Shown piece by piece: positions 11,845 through 22,500 of a DNA stretch of 64,000 bases. Position numbers and translations under genes: made by a program. The DNA is taken from the NCBI GenBank assembly GCA_963576565.1, contig OY755039.1, forward strand, positions 72,868,771 through 72,932,770, in the 5' to 3' direction. Numbering within the stretch: position 1 is the stretch's first letter; every line of letters starts with the position of its first letter. A model generated the notes under the pieces. That model saw only the letters and a list, made by a program, of their open reading frames with translations. It was not told where the DNA came from and searched no databases. Source of the stretch: Aspidapion aeneum (taxonomy: Eukaryota > Arthropoda > Insecta > Coleoptera > Brentidae).

Positions 11845-12018
11845 CAGTGGCGTACGCAGGAGAGAGGGGGTTGGAGGCCTAATCTTTCCAAAACCATTAA
11901 ATAACTTCTCCTAAAGATTGAATTTTTCTGAAAGAAGAAATAAATGGTTTTCCAGGACTTTGCTTTTACTCAAGCTTCCTCTCCCAACCCCCTGGGAAAA
12001 TTTCTGCATACGCCACTG
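11845..12018. mobile_element. MITE-like element with CAGTGGCGTA ends
   Basis: Ends CAGTGGCGTACGCAG.. and ..CTGCATACGCCACTG are inverted, with GGGGGTTGG/CCAACCCCC as inner arms. It is 174 bp and noncoding. Lies within the piggyBac-like element. The TIR start resembles the copy at 40969. Confidence 0.65.
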
Positions 12019-12393
12019 GGCATTAAAAAAACTAAGTACAAAACTAACGCATGGTAAAAGCCCATGTGATGTGTTTGGAGGTACTGTGAAACGATTTGTT
12101 TTACATTAAAATCTCAAACAAACAACAACTGGACACCATTCTTTCACTCCTCTGGATGATTTAACTATAGATGCTAAATTTACTTCATGCTCAGAAAAAA
12201 AATTTGTTCGGTTTCTGAAAATATAGAACTCAACTTCTTTTCCGATTTTTTAAATTTGACAGTAGGTAACTACTAAAAAAGTAAATAAACTTTAAAAAAA
12301 TTTGTGTAGTGACCTTATAAAGAGAGTTTAGATCATAATTTATTGACCAGTGCTCATATAAATAAACTTTACCTTCTGATAAATCTTAATTTG

Positions 12394-12543
12394 CAGGGGC
12401 GGATCTAGAAACTTTATTTTGGGGGAAAATATCATAATAAATATTTCACAAAACTATTTTGCATAGTGACCAGGAGGTGTATTCTATGTGTCAAAACTGA
12501 GTAATGTTTCAGATTTGGGGGGGCATCCGTAGATCCACGCCTG
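12394..12543. mobile_element. MITE, hAT-like, family member 1
   Basis: 150 bp with inverted ends CAGGGGCGGATCTA/TAGATCCACGCCTG, flanked by a direct 7-bp TAATTTG at 12387-12393 and 12544-12550. The interior is clearly similar to 40969-41140 (shared ATAATAAATATT and ACTxTTTTGCATA). TIR form and duplication length point to hAT, but this is inference. Confidence 0.75.
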
Positions 12544-13199
12544 TAATTTGTGTTGCAATTTAACATCACTAAAAATATTAAAATAACAAAAAAATGTGTA
12601 GTGACCTTAAGGATTACAGACCCAGATTTTTTCTTCTTGTTTTTAAAAGTATATGATACAGTGAAAAATTTACCCTACTTGATTACCACCAGCACCCCGA
12701 TAGACAGGGTCATTTTTGATGCTAAAGTTGAGAAATTTCCCAGACATTCTTAACTTTTTCGTCGAACTCCAAGGTAACGTCTACTTTTTAAATATGTTTT
12801 ATACAAGGAAGATATAGTCCTTGAGTATAGCTTTCCAACACTGTATCAAAAATTTAAGAAAACATACATTTATACCCCAAAAAAATATGAAATCTTCGAA
12901 AATTTCTGCGTTTTTTGGATATTCTCTAAATTGCTCTAATTAAGCCACTATAAAAGATTTTGCTAAACATCACATTTTTTTGAAAATTACTTTTATGCAT
13001 GTTTTCTAAATTATAGGTGAATTTTTTTTAGGTGCTGTTTACTATGAGCATAATTTTTTTCTTTAAAGTCCCATTTTACCCGTTTTTAGACTTTTCAAAT
13101 GCGTGTACAACAGACTAATTGGATTAAAAAATCTAAAATTGTGCAAAAGTGGTTAAGCATAAGCTGTTTCATTTAGTAAACATAATTAAAGAAAAAAAT

Positions 13200-13631
13200 T
13201 AAATGTCACGGCAACACTTTTTTTGTAAATTGGATGACTTGGCGTGGAATTGCTCTGGAGTCAAACCTGTGGCAACCTTTTAAATATTGCATTTTCTTCT
13301 CTTTATCCTCGTAGTAAGTGGAACTTTTGTCCAGACACTACCATTTTTAGACAAATAAGTTGGATGATCACTATAAGATTCTACTGACGGGACTACCTTA
13401 TCTGTAGAATTTGTCGACTCATTTTCACAATCACTAACTTGCGAAACGTCATCTATATCATCAGTTTCAGTCACTATATCAGTCTCTTCAACAATTCAAT
13501 TCAACAACACTTGAACAATCCTCTAGTGCTAAATCATTGAAATAACTATCGTACTCGTCCGTTTCTAATATCGCCAATAGTTCTTCGTCAGTTAGCTTAT
13601 TTTCATTTCGAAACTTTCGTGGTCCACTCAT
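13200..13631 (-). pseudogene. piggyBac-like transposase, N-terminal remnant
   Basis: From an ATG at 13631 the minus strand reads an acidic leader typical of piggyBac transposases (MSGPRKF.. then DEYDSYFNDLALEDC). A frameshift near 13490 follows, then the frame continues to the YLSKNGSVWTKVP motif and a basic RRKCNI. A TAA at 13280-13282 interrupts it, yet the same frame continues as a GLTPEQFHAKS-like stretch to about 13200. The DDE domain that should follow is not recognisable downstream. Position and direction relative to the right TIR are as expected for the family. Confidence 0.7.
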
Positions 13632-14054
13632 TTTTATAAGCGCGCACTAGACAATCTCTGAAAACGTGACTAAACAAACTTAAATTATAATGAGATAAAT
13701 ACGTGCACAAAGCCGCTACTGAATAAATTGGGAGTCCCCGACACCGTTGACGCCAAGCGCCGGGGAATCCCCGTCGCTTCAACGCTTTGGAGTTTAATTG
13801 TACCCCGGTTGGTTTTCAACGTTTGCGTTTGTCGTTACGTACCGTGCGAGGTGCAGCTGGACCCCAACTTACATAACTCTCTATAATTAGTTACAACAAA
13901 ACGCTATTTATTCCATCTTTTTTATACTAATTTAGAAATATATTTAAGAAACATAGCTGGAAGAAAATTATGTAAAAGAAAATATTTTAGAAAATATCGC
14001 AAAAAATTCATGTCTGGGGTGCAACTGTACCCCGCTCGGGTTTACGAAGGTTAA

Positions 14055-15266
14055 ACAAATTAGTTTCTCTTACCTAATTTAGCAGCAGCAACTAACAATT
14101 TTTAAATAACCGATTTTTGAGAATTAAAAAGAAATTTAACAACATGCTATTTTTAGAAATACGGAAAAATTTGCGACATTTTAAAATTAAAGATGGCTGC
14201 CACGATTACAATCTGGATTTTTTAAAGCACAATTTTTTAAATACCAAAATATATGAATCTATTTTTTATCATAACTTTTTTAATTTTTGACCGATTTAAC
14301 CGAACATTTATAAAATAAAAGGGGATTGTTGAAAATTGTTATGATAAACAAAGTTTTTTAGATATAGATAAAATTGTCTACACCATGATTGACTAAAACG
14401 TATAGTTTCTGTTAAAAAGAGTCTATAATGTAAAACAAACTATCAAATGACAGCAGCAGTTTTTAGTTTTACATTTCGATCCGCTTATTTTTCTCTAAGA
14501 CTAAATACTAAGTTGATATTTTTTTTATAGAACGTTCTTTGAGACTTTATGCTTTAAAACTGTTACATGAAAAAATAAACAAAAAATATATTATTTGCAT
14601 TTTTTCAGAGCATGTTGGGTGCTCTCGTGTTCTAAATGGTTTGGCAATCTTCGGAAATAGGCTACACCAGTTTATGTTTTAAGTGATGAGTAAAATGTTG
14701 AACGTTCCTAAATAGGTAGCTTTATTTTTCCGAGACGCCCAACTTTTTCCTCTGCGAAAATGCTGGAAAGGGGTTCCTAATAAAGTGCGCAGGCACATAC
14801 ATCTTTCGAGCGTCAGACTGGCTAAATCAAGGATGCGATTTGTAGGACAATGTTGCCATTTACTTTTAAACACATTTTTTAAGCCACAGAAAAAAATTGA
14901 CCGGTTACGAATTTTTTACAGTTTTTTTTATCTCGTTATTTTGATATATATTTGGGGTGGGGGTCACGGCTGTCAAAGTATCTAATTTGTAGGACAAACG
15001 TTTTTTTTATGTTTGATGTCATAAAATCTTTAGATTTAAAGATAAAAATTATTGTTACTACCCAGTGAATTTTATACAGCTCCTCTCAGCAAAATAACTA
15101 TTTACGAAAAATCCAGCCTGTAACTCATCACTTACAAAATAGACCGGTGTACTATGTAGGCTAAAACGAATTGTTTTCTTCTTTTAAAACAGTCTTTAGC
15201 GCCTATAAATATACATGCGAAAAACTTAAAACGTATAACTCGACTATTAATAACTACCCTTGAAAA
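14055..15266. other. AT-rich stretch, no gene recognised
   Basis: Lies between the piggyBac-like element and the last GILT exon. Stop-rich in all frames; probably 3' flank of the GILT-like gene on the minus strand. No clear polyadenylation site could be chosen. Confidence 0.4.
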
Positions 15267-15434
15267 CTAAAATAATCCTGGAAAAATGCCAAGATCAGTA
15301 CCTTCATCACCATATTCAGTGTTAAGGAATGATCTCCTGTTTGAACATGTCGCAATAGATTTACTTTCCAATAGTTGACATACTGTCCCTTTCACATCGG
15401 ATATGCTGTTGTCTTGTAAAGACTGGTCGAACAC
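15267..15434 (-). CDS. GILT-like thiol reductase, terminal coding exon
   Basis: Gamma-interferon-inducible lysosomal thiol reductase family: enzymes that reduce disulfides in the endolysosome. This exon follows a good acceptor (pyrimidine-rich, ending TTGTTAG at 15435-15436) and starts in phase 0. It encodes VFDQSLQDN..DVKGTVCQLL..ATC, corresponding to the family's C-terminal N/D-x-x-x-D...LxGTxC segment, and ends in TAG at 15267-15269. It directly continues the exon at 17443 after a 2-kb intron. No stop or frameshift. The active-site CxxC and the CQHGxxEC signature belong to upstream exons that I do not find. Functional gene versus remnant is open. Confidence 0.75.
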   Translation of the reverse strand: MFDQSLQDNSISDVKGTVCQLLESKSIATCSNRRSFLNTEYGDEGTDLGIFPGLF

Positions 15435-16359
15435 CTAACAAAGAATAGAACCGATAAGAATGTCTAATTGGTAATATGTGGTTTAAGCAATATAATATAA
15501 ATCTGTATTCGCACTTGAAAAGAAAAATTATTCAAGTATGGACAAAGCACTCGAAAAAAGAGCTCAGAGCACCAAGCATCAAGTCTTTTGGAAAACTAAT
15601 TTAAAATAAAAAAAATCATTACAGCATGGGAAATAAGAATATATCGCAGCCAACAGGAAAAATAAATTTGACTCGATCTGTTAGGGCGAGAATGATGCAG
15701 TATATGTAGTTAGCTGGATATCGATGGTTGAAAGGCAAATGAAATGAATTTTAAGCACCAAAGTTTAATTTTTTTTTCGCGTCGAATGAGCTATTATTCA
15801 GGCTTCCAGATGATTTTTTGTCGCTTAAGTCAAATGAAAAAAGAATGTTTTAACTAAGCGACAAATAATACTTTAAGTGGCCCTGCTGTAAAGTTTGAAA
15901 ACTGTCGCTTATGACCTTTTACTTTTTAACCATCGATATTATAATGGATGGATATCATGGACTCACCTGCATTTTTTGTCTACTGGCTAGCGACAACATT
16001 CTTCTTTGGACGATACTAAGACTTTCGACGTGATTTTGTAGTTTAACATTGTTTTATAATTGTGTCTTGTCCGCGGGCACAGCCCGATGTACATATAGAT
16101 ATTTTAATTAATAATTCATTTTTATCACTTTTTTGGGTTGTAGGTAAGTTTTTTACACTATAACCTCATTTTTACAAGTCAAAGGTTGTTGCCGCTGTTC
16201 TCTTAGGTGATAAGGAGAGGGGAAAAATCGAGTAAAACTGCATTTCAGCACGGTCATAGTTAAATTCTTTACAACTTTGAAGAATGCGCTAAGAAAACAA
16301 ATTTTATTATAATTCTAATTATGGAATGTGGTGAACTATTAGAGTAATATTTTATTACT

Positions 16360-17175
16360 TTAAGGGTGAACGTGTGTGTGTGTGTGAATAATAATGGTTT
16401 TCACGGTTTTCACTGAAACTAGACTTTCTATCGAAAAAAGTTAAATATAAATGTTAGAGATAATAAAAAGGACTTCAACTCTTGTACAAACTGAACCTAA
16501 AATTTCCCAAGAAAAATCGAAAATGTCGTTTTTGATTCTTATCTTCCACAACTTTTTTTTTCACCAAATTTGGTGAAACCTCACCTTTTTATACTTAACA
16601 CGTTGTAAATTTTTTTAATAAAAAGATGTATATTTATATTTTATTTTAATATTAAATCTATTTTTCACCAGAAAATGAAAAAAAGTTCTGAACGCAGTTT
16701 TTAAACAAAAAAAAGTGGTTTACTGTGGACAAAATTTACCAGGAAATGCGAAAAAGTGACTGAAAATCAATAATAGCGAGATATAATTTGATTTAAATTA
16801 TGTTTTGGAAATTTCACTTTGCTATTTTTACACCATTTAATAGTAGACGTTTCAGCGATCAAAACGATCAATGTTTTTACAAAAAAACTGCGTCTATAAC
16901 TTTGGAATTTTCGATTGAAAAAGGGGGCCTCCTTTAGAATCTAAAATTAAAATATACATAATATGAAAAATAAGCATTTTGATTCATGATGATTTGATTA
17001 ACTAAGTGTTTAGGGAAAATTTCATTAAAAAAAAAGGTTCATTCAAAAGTTGTAGGCGCCTTTTGTTAACTGTACCTAAATTTTTTATTAAAATTTTTTC
17101 AATAGGAAGTGTAGTTTCTCTGAAAACCGTGAAAAACCTTTATCCACCCCTAAAAGTTCAGCCCGTTCACCCTAA
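16360..17175. repeat. Inverted repeat pair within the intron
   Basis: The left arm (16360-16445: TAAGGGTGAACG, GGTTTTCACGGTTTTC, GAAACTAGACTTTCT) is the reverse complement, with mismatches, of the right arm (17095-17175). A (GT)n run sits in the left arm. The right arm is also part of the dispersed repeat found at 9840. Probably a diverged TIR element. Confidence 0.5.
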
Positions 17176-17275
17176 TAAATCGGATCGAGTCTAATTTATT
17201 TTTCCTATTGGCTGCAACATATTTTCTATCCGTATCCAAATATTTTCATGCTGGTATTAAATTTTTCCCATCCTA
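17060..17275 (+). repeat. Dispersed repeat, copy 2
   Basis: Same block order as 9840-10095 in the same orientation. Noncoding. Confidence 0.55.
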
Positions 17276-17442
17276 AAGGTATCTGCATGCATTAGTCTAC
17301 AAGCACTTTGGGAATAAGTGCTTGAAATTACCAATTACTGTGAAAAGTGCTTGAGACCTTGCAAGCTCTTTAAAATTATTGCAACTTTCTTAGTTCTCAA
17401 TTACCAGGTACTTCATGAATGAGTCAGCGTCTTGATACTTAC

Positions 17443-17592
17443 ATTATCATATTTGATATTGGGAACAAAACTAGGTATCTTATTGCTACTGCCTTTGGTA
17501 TCGAGTTCAGCTTGTAACTGTAAATCGGTTCCCTCTTGGGAACTGAAACAACGCATTGCATCGGAAAAATCGAGACCCACTTGTGCCGCACA
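17443..17592 (-). CDS. GILT-like thiol reductase, internal exon
   Basis: Exactly 50 codons in phase 0, between an acceptor (ATTTTTAG, 17593-17594) and a consensus donor GTAAGTAT (starting at 17442). The peptide starts CAAQVGLDF, has MRCFSSQEGTDLQ in the middle and ends FVPNIKYDN. This matches the family pattern C-A-x(5-8)-I-x-x-C-x(4)-G-x-x-L...VPxIxxN. Joining to the exon at 15434 keeps the reading frame. The next upstream exon is not seen before the composite element at 18196 nor in the non-repetitive pieces to the right, so the gene either has a very large, TE-filled upstream intron or is truncated. Confidence 0.8.
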
Positions 17593-18195
17593 CTAAAAAT
17601 AAAACAAATAAACAAAATGTTACCTGAAAGCCACCAGACAAACAAAGGATCCCGCCCGGAGCTTATGGGCGGTGGCTTTCGGTTGGATTTCTTTTATATT
17701 TCAGTATGTTGTAGATCTTGATGCCATGATGTAAAGCTATCATTGCCCCATTGTCGTCCGACCTATAGTTTCTAAGAGACAGAGGTTCAAAGTTTTAGTT
17801 TTTAGCATTTGTGCATTTTTGAGAAAAAACTATTTCAGGTCATTTTTACCTATTCTGAAAAATTATATTATTGTTTGTTATATATCATACGTTAGGTGAC
17901 AAGTAGAGCTTAATATACAAACAAAAAAATTGGACCTATTAACAGTTTGCTACCTTCAGTGGCGTTCCAAACATAAAAATTATTTAAAAAATTTTATTCA
18001 AAAGACGATGCTTTACAGAATTAACTATAAAAAAAGAACAAACGGTGGAATTTTTTTTGATTTCTCCTTGTTGATTGATTGAATTGATTCAGCTAAAGAA
18101 AAGTACGCTATTTTTGTTACTTGAAAAGTTAAAATAAGCTGAAAGAACTTATAGACTAATTTTTTAATTTTTTTACTGTTATAGGCAACATGTAC
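17593..18195. other. Noncoding stretch with a hairpin
   Basis: Upstream intron or flank of the GILT-like gene. A perfect 10-bp inverted repeat, GAAAGCCACC/GGTGGCTTTC, brackets a GC-richer segment at about 17629-17682. No coding segment recognised. Confidence 0.4.
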
Positions 18196-18404
18196 ATTAA
18201 GTTGGGTCGAAAAAAGCCTAAAAAATTTTTTTTTACAAAATTGATTTGTCATAGTTAAAAAAAGTTGTGTAATGGGTCAAAAACGCTAATGTATATATTT
18301 TTTTAATTTTTAAAAGTATTTCTAGCCGCGCCCCTGGGGGGGTAAAAGGGGCAGTTTTTTAAAAATTTTAATTAATAGCCGAATCGATCACAGATACACA
18401 TATT

Positions 18405-18600
18405 TAATAGCCAATATTATAGCGAAGCAACAACCAATCAAAATCCACGAAGGAACCAAGCCAATCTACATAAGAAGAGGTCAGCAAGAGTGATACAATA
18501 TCCCCTAAACTATTTAACCAGGCCCTAGAAGATGTTTTTAAAAACTTAGATTGGGAAGAAATGGGCATCGAAGTAAACGGACAATACTTAAACCACCTAA
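18405..18600 (+). pseudogene. RTE-like LINE reverse transcriptase, fragment 1 (copy 1)
   Basis: Encodes the stretch before the catalytic box: IHEGTKPIYIRRG.. then SPKLFNQALEDVF..EVNGQYLNHL. The codons after RRG are damaged relative to copy 2, giving a stop. The frame resumes at 19920 with YADDIALI once the Harbinger derivative and one TAA duplication are removed. Confidence 0.8.
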
Positions 18601-19107
18601 AAGCGGATTTACACCAAACCGACAAAACAGCAACTCGAGTTGAAAAAAAAACAAAACTTTTTGCAGATTTTTTGAAGATTTTTTGGCAACTCAACAGTTG
18701 CTGTTGTGTTTTTCGTTTTCCAACCGATGTCGGAAAAATCAAAGAGTTGCTGCGTTTATTGCAACTCAGTCGGCTTGGTGTAAACGGCTGTGTTTATCAA
18801 GTTGAGTTGCGGCGAGCTCGCGAGAGGTGTATTCTTCAAACTCGTGGCTTGACATTCTCAAAAAGTTGTGAAAAGAAGAACGTAATTTGCCATTTAACCC
18901 TATGTCGTGCTTTTGTAAATTTTAGCACCATCATATTTCCTTCTATTTAATAAGGATCTCACCCAATACCTGCGTGTCCGACGTTGACTTTTTTTTCTAA
19001 ATCACGTACCAGCCAACCGCACACGAGAAAAAATACTCTGCCAATATATGGGCCCCTAAGCTCACACTAGGTACTATAGTTATAGTGTACGTGTGAGCTA
19101 ATATTAA

Positions 19108-19338
19108 CTAAAATGTATTTTGTTAAACTCCGGACTCAATTACCTTTCGTTTGATATCACACACGCCATATTTTCACTTAAACTCTAATTTTTAAAATAT
19201 ACCCCCACCCTTTTTTTTAAATAAATTAAAATGTATTTTGTTTAACTGCAGACTCAATTACCTTTCGTTTGATATCACACTCGCCATATTTTCACATAAA
19301 CTCTAATTTTTGAAATCTACCCCCACCCTTTTATTTGG
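19108..19338 (+). repeat. Tandem duplication, two units of about 115 bp
   Basis: Both units carry AAAATGTATTTTGTTxAACT, CTCAATTACCTTTCGTTTG and TACCCCCACCC in order with few differences. Confidence 0.8.
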
Positions 19339-19461
19339 TTTCTGTTCAGTGGATTTTGTTCATTTTTAAATGGGACCATCTCGACCCAAGACCCAGCCTA
19401 GGTACCAAATTTGATTAAAATCGGCCAAGCGGTTTTTGAGTTATGCGCGTTGGTCGTTACA

Positions 19462-19482
19462 GACATACAGACAGACAGACAT

Positions 19483-19524
<42 letters not shown>
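19462..19524 (+). repeat. (CAGA)n microsatellite
   Basis: Almost uninterrupted ACAG repeats with two ATACAG interruptions. Apparent reading frames here on both strands are repeat artefacts. Confidence 0.95.
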
Positions 19525-19919
19525 GGCGCAACAAAAAAGTTTCAAAATCATCTGAAACGCAAAGATATATAAAAATTTTTGAAATCGGAGCAACTTTTTT
19601 TTTCTCGAAAAAATTAGGATCACCATAGCTCACACTACTATAGTATAGTATATGTGTGAGCTAAAAAGCGTTCCTCGTCACTAACCATGTTAATTTCTTT
19701 TAATAAATATGAACACCAACACCGATCTACTTTCTGAATTGAACTAAACAAAATTGCAACTGTTTCTCTGATGTAAAACGACAGAAAACAAAAACTCGAC
19801 AGCAACTAATTTTTGTCTTTTTAGTGTGAACAGTTTTATCGTTAAAAACAGTTGAGTTTTTGTTTTTTAAAACAGCAACAAAACAGCAACTCAACCATTG
19901 GTTTGGTATAAAACCGCCA

Positions 19920-20169
19920 TAAGATATGCTGATGATATCGCCTTAATAACAGATAAGAAAGAAGAACTGATAAAAGAGCTGGAAAAACTAAAATCAAAAC
20001 AAACACAGATGAAAATATCACGATCAGAATAAACCAAGAGGAAATAAAACAAGTAGAGGAATATATATTCCTGGGACAAATTATTAAACTAAAAAAGGAA
20101 ACCAAACAGCTGAAATCAAGAGACGAGTAACATTGGCCTGAGCAGCATTCGGTAAATTAAGCTACATAT
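19920..20169 (+). pseudogene. RTE-like LINE reverse transcriptase, fragment 2 (copy 1)
   Basis: Starts with the catalytic YADDIALI box and continues through the thumb-like EELIKELEKL region with frame damage. It is cut by gypsy copy B at the ATAT target; the sequence resumes at 26523. Confidence 0.8.
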
Positions 20170-20585
20170 TGTTACAAATTTAAGTTATTTAAATTTTATA
20201 GATAGAATTTATTTAGGTTTAGTGTAGTATTGGGTTGACGTATTTCATGGTTGTATTCTTAATCTAGGTTTTAGTTGCGTTATCTGTGACTTGCGGTCGC
20301 AATAATACGAGAACTTTCCGGACGTCGAAGGCTGCTGGAAAGTTCGAGAGAGATGGACGATCCTATATAAAGGGCCGGGGTCGCGCACCAGGCAGTCAGT
20401 CAGAGATAACCAATGGTAGTGATCGCTAGATGTTAACGCGAAGTTAATAGGCGTATTAAAGTAGTGAATTATTAGCAAGTTATTAGTAAGTTTAAGTGCG
20501 TGTTTTTGTACATAATTTGTCGGAATAAATTGACGTATCGTTTTCAACAATTGCGAGTTTTAATTGTTGTGGAGAACCCGTAACA
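20170..20585 (+). repeat. 5' LTR of gypsy copy B (416 bp)
   Basis: TGTTAC..GTAACA ends. TATATAA box at 20364-20370 and AATAAA at 20524-20529. U3 carries GAAAGTTC- and GAACTTTC-type palindromes near the TATA box. The central U3 block differs entirely from copies A and C. Confidence 0.96.
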
Positions 20586-20587
20586 AC

Positions 20588-20605
20588 TGGTGTCAGAAGT
20601 GAGAT
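20588..20605 (+). other. Primer-binding site, gypsy copy B
   Basis: TGGTGTCAGAAGTGAGAT two bases after the 5' LTR; tRNA-Leu-type, as in copy A. Confidence 0.85.
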
Positions 20606-21334
20606 TAAAAGAAATAAATAGTGCAAAGACTATCCTTACACAGTACCACCGGCTAGGACAATTAAAAAGAAGAATAGTAAGTGATATTGCCAGAATATTC
20701 GGAACTGAATAGTGCAAAGACCACCGGATAGGACAATTGGACAGAAAAACAGTAAGTGATTTTTCCAGAATATTCGAAGAAGTTCGATATTGTTTTATTC
20801 AAAAACCAAAAAGAGATATTTAAGAACCGACTTCGACATTAACTTTACAGTCCAAAAATTGATAATTAGAGAGATTTTCTAGAATATTCTATCACTTTCT
20901 ACGACGCTCTATTCAAAAACCAGAAGAAATATCCAAAAAAAAGCGACTTCGACATTAGCTTAGTAATTTCAAAAGTAAGAACTAAAAAGAATTTCTAGAA
21001 GATTCTATAACATTCTACGACGTTCTATTCAAAAACTAGAAGAGATATACAAATACTGACTTCGACATTAGTTTGGTTATTTCAAAAGTAAGAATTAGAA
21101 AGAATTTCTAGAATATTCCATAACATTCTACGACAGTCTATTCGAGAACCAAAAGAGATAATCAAAAAGTGACTTCTACATTTGCCTAGTAGCAGAAAGA
21201 TTAACATTTACCAGTATATTCCAGAACATTCCATTAGGTTCTATTTAAGAATTGGAAGAGATATTGAAAAACCGACTTCGACATTCGCTTTGTAGCCCTA
21301 AAATACACGTTTTAAGTGATTTATCACGAAGTTG
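20606..21334 (+). repeat. gypsy copy B leader with heat-shock-element-like arrays
   Basis: Noncoding modules of about 118 bp. Three-unit alternating TTC/GAA arrays (nTTCnnGAAnnTTCn) are found at 20876-20890, 20992-21006, 21105-21119 and 21218-21232, with partial versions near 20700 and 20770. This spacing is the consensus for heat shock factor binding; function here is inference. Confidence 0.75.
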
Positions 21335-22500
21335 ATGCTTACTAGACAAAGATCGGCCAAGATGGAAGATTTAACTAAAATGATGCAGGCTCTAGCAGCT
21401 CAAATAGCTCAAAACCAGGGCGATATGAAACACACCATGGATGACATGAAACAGACCATTGAACAAAACCAGAACGACATGCAGGAAAACTTTGACCAAA
21501 TAAAGAGCAACTCCGAACAGCTGAGAGAAGAGTTTAAGACTGCAACCGAAGATCTTAAGGAAGAAATAACTCAAAGAATGCATAGTGTGGAACAAAAGGT
21601 ACAAAATAAATTGCAGAATGTAGAAGAAAAGGTACATAATGTTGAAGAAAAGGTACAGAATGTTAGGGAAGAAGTTTTTCAAACCATGGAAGAAAAATTC
21701 CAGGACGTGTCAAAACAGCTTATACAGCTCCAAAAAGAACACAACAAAATGAAAGCTCAGGGATGTGTTGTGAATTCCAACCAAAACATTAAGCCTCCAA
21801 ATTTTGATGGTACGTCTTCCTGGTCTACCTACAAACAACAATTTGAAGCTGCCGCCGCTGCAAATAGTTGGAACGATGACGAAAAAGCTAGAGCTTTGTT
21901 AGTAGCTCTACGAGAACCTGCTCTTGGACTTTTACGGTCTATTCCAGCGGAACAAAAACAGAGTTACAATGCTTTAGTGGCAGCTTTAGAAAGAAGATAT
22001 GGAGATGAACATTTACGAAATTTGCATTGGTCAGAATTAAATATTCGCCAACAAAGAGCAGGGGAGTCATTACAAGAGTATGAAGCGGATATCAGGAGGC
22101 TGATTACAGAGATCCCTTTACGGTAGATCGCTTTATTAACGGCTTGCGAGACACGGACTTAGCAAAGTTACTTCGTCGAGAACGCTTCCATAACACCAGT
22201 GAAGTGTTGATTCGAGCCCTTGAAATTGAATCATCAAATAATATGTCCAGGCCAAAAGTAAGAGCTGTTTCAATTCAGGAGGGAGAAGAAATGAGCACTG
22301 GAGAGGAGGTCAACTTAAAAACGCTAAACCAACTGTTTCAGTCACTGATAGAGAAGATTGATTCTTTGAAAGAAAGCAGACGATCCCCTCCAAATGTAAA
22401 GTGTTTCAGATGCGGACGTACAGGGCATATTCAACGCGATTGTCGTGTCCAAATGAGGTCTCGCTCACCATCTACTGGGACAGAGTACCGAAGAAGAGAT
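21335..22500 (+). pseudogene. gag: gypsy copy B gag, 31-bp deletion
   Basis: First ATG at 21335, with a better-context ATG at 21362. Coiled-coil N-terminus (shorter by several QNQ-DM units than copy C), capsid-like FDGTSSWSTY region and EYEADIRRL. Relative to copies A and C, 31 bp are missing after 22104, shifting the frame. The frame resumes at about 22105-22144 and holds the CCHC zinc knuckle CFRCGRTGHIQRDC (about 22400-22442). At the gag end this copy has five As (GGAAAAACT) where A and C have four, so the gag stop is lost and gag fuses to pol. Confidence 0.93.

Larger units (their letters stand above)
10508..14050 (-). mobile_element. piggyBac-like DNA transposon, decayed
   Basis: Terminal inverted repeats CCTTCGTAAACCC (10508-10520 and its complement at 14038-14050) are perfect and each is flanked by TTAA (10504-10507, 14051-14054), the piggyBac target. 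Near the right end, GTGCAACTGTACCCC-like subterminal repeats recur. The transposase start lies on the minus strand near the right end, but the catalytic part is not recognisable, so the 3.5-kb element is dead. Two MITE-like insertions lie inside it. Confidence 0.8.
15435..17442 (-). other. Intron of GILT-like gene
   Basis: GTAAGTAT donor at the right end and a TTGTTAG acceptor at the left. The intron is filled with AT-rich noncoding DNA and includes the inverted repeat 16360-17175 and part of the dispersed repeat 17060-17275. No other coding segment seen. Confidence 0.65.
19034..19662. mobile_element. Insertion bounded by GCTCACAC hairpins
   Basis: Sits in the A-run of the Harbinger derivative, which reads through in copy 2. 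Near each end is a palindromic block (AGCTCACAC...GTGTGAGCT, at about 19059-19100 and 19627-19663). It contains a tandem pair of about 115-bp units and a (CAGA)n tract. No coding potential; superfamily unknown. Confidence 0.55.
18601..19919 (-). mobile_element. PIF/Harbinger-derived element, copy 1
   Basis: TIRs AAGCGGATTTACACCAAAC / GTTTGGTATAAAACCGCCA match at 15 of 19 positions, and TAA is duplicated at 18598-18600 and 19920-19922, the TTA/TAA target typical of PIF/Harbinger. The transposase start lies on the minus strand (ATG at 19688) and is broken by a 629-bp insertion. Without that insertion the element is about 690 bp, close to copy 2 (51192-51898). Confidence 0.75.

Noticed and set aside
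13841..14040. Regulatory promoter of a host gene from the GC-richer block
   Set aside because: It sits just inside the piggyBac-like right end and is explained by subterminal repeats.
18561..18950. 129-residue frame crossing the LINE fragment and the Harbinger derivative
   Set aside because: It runs across an insertion boundary; the first part is LINE RT and the rest is noncoding element end.
19441..19628. Cys/Ser/Val repeats or Thr/Asp/Arg repeats as proteins
   Set aside because: Translations of the (CAGA)n microsatellite.
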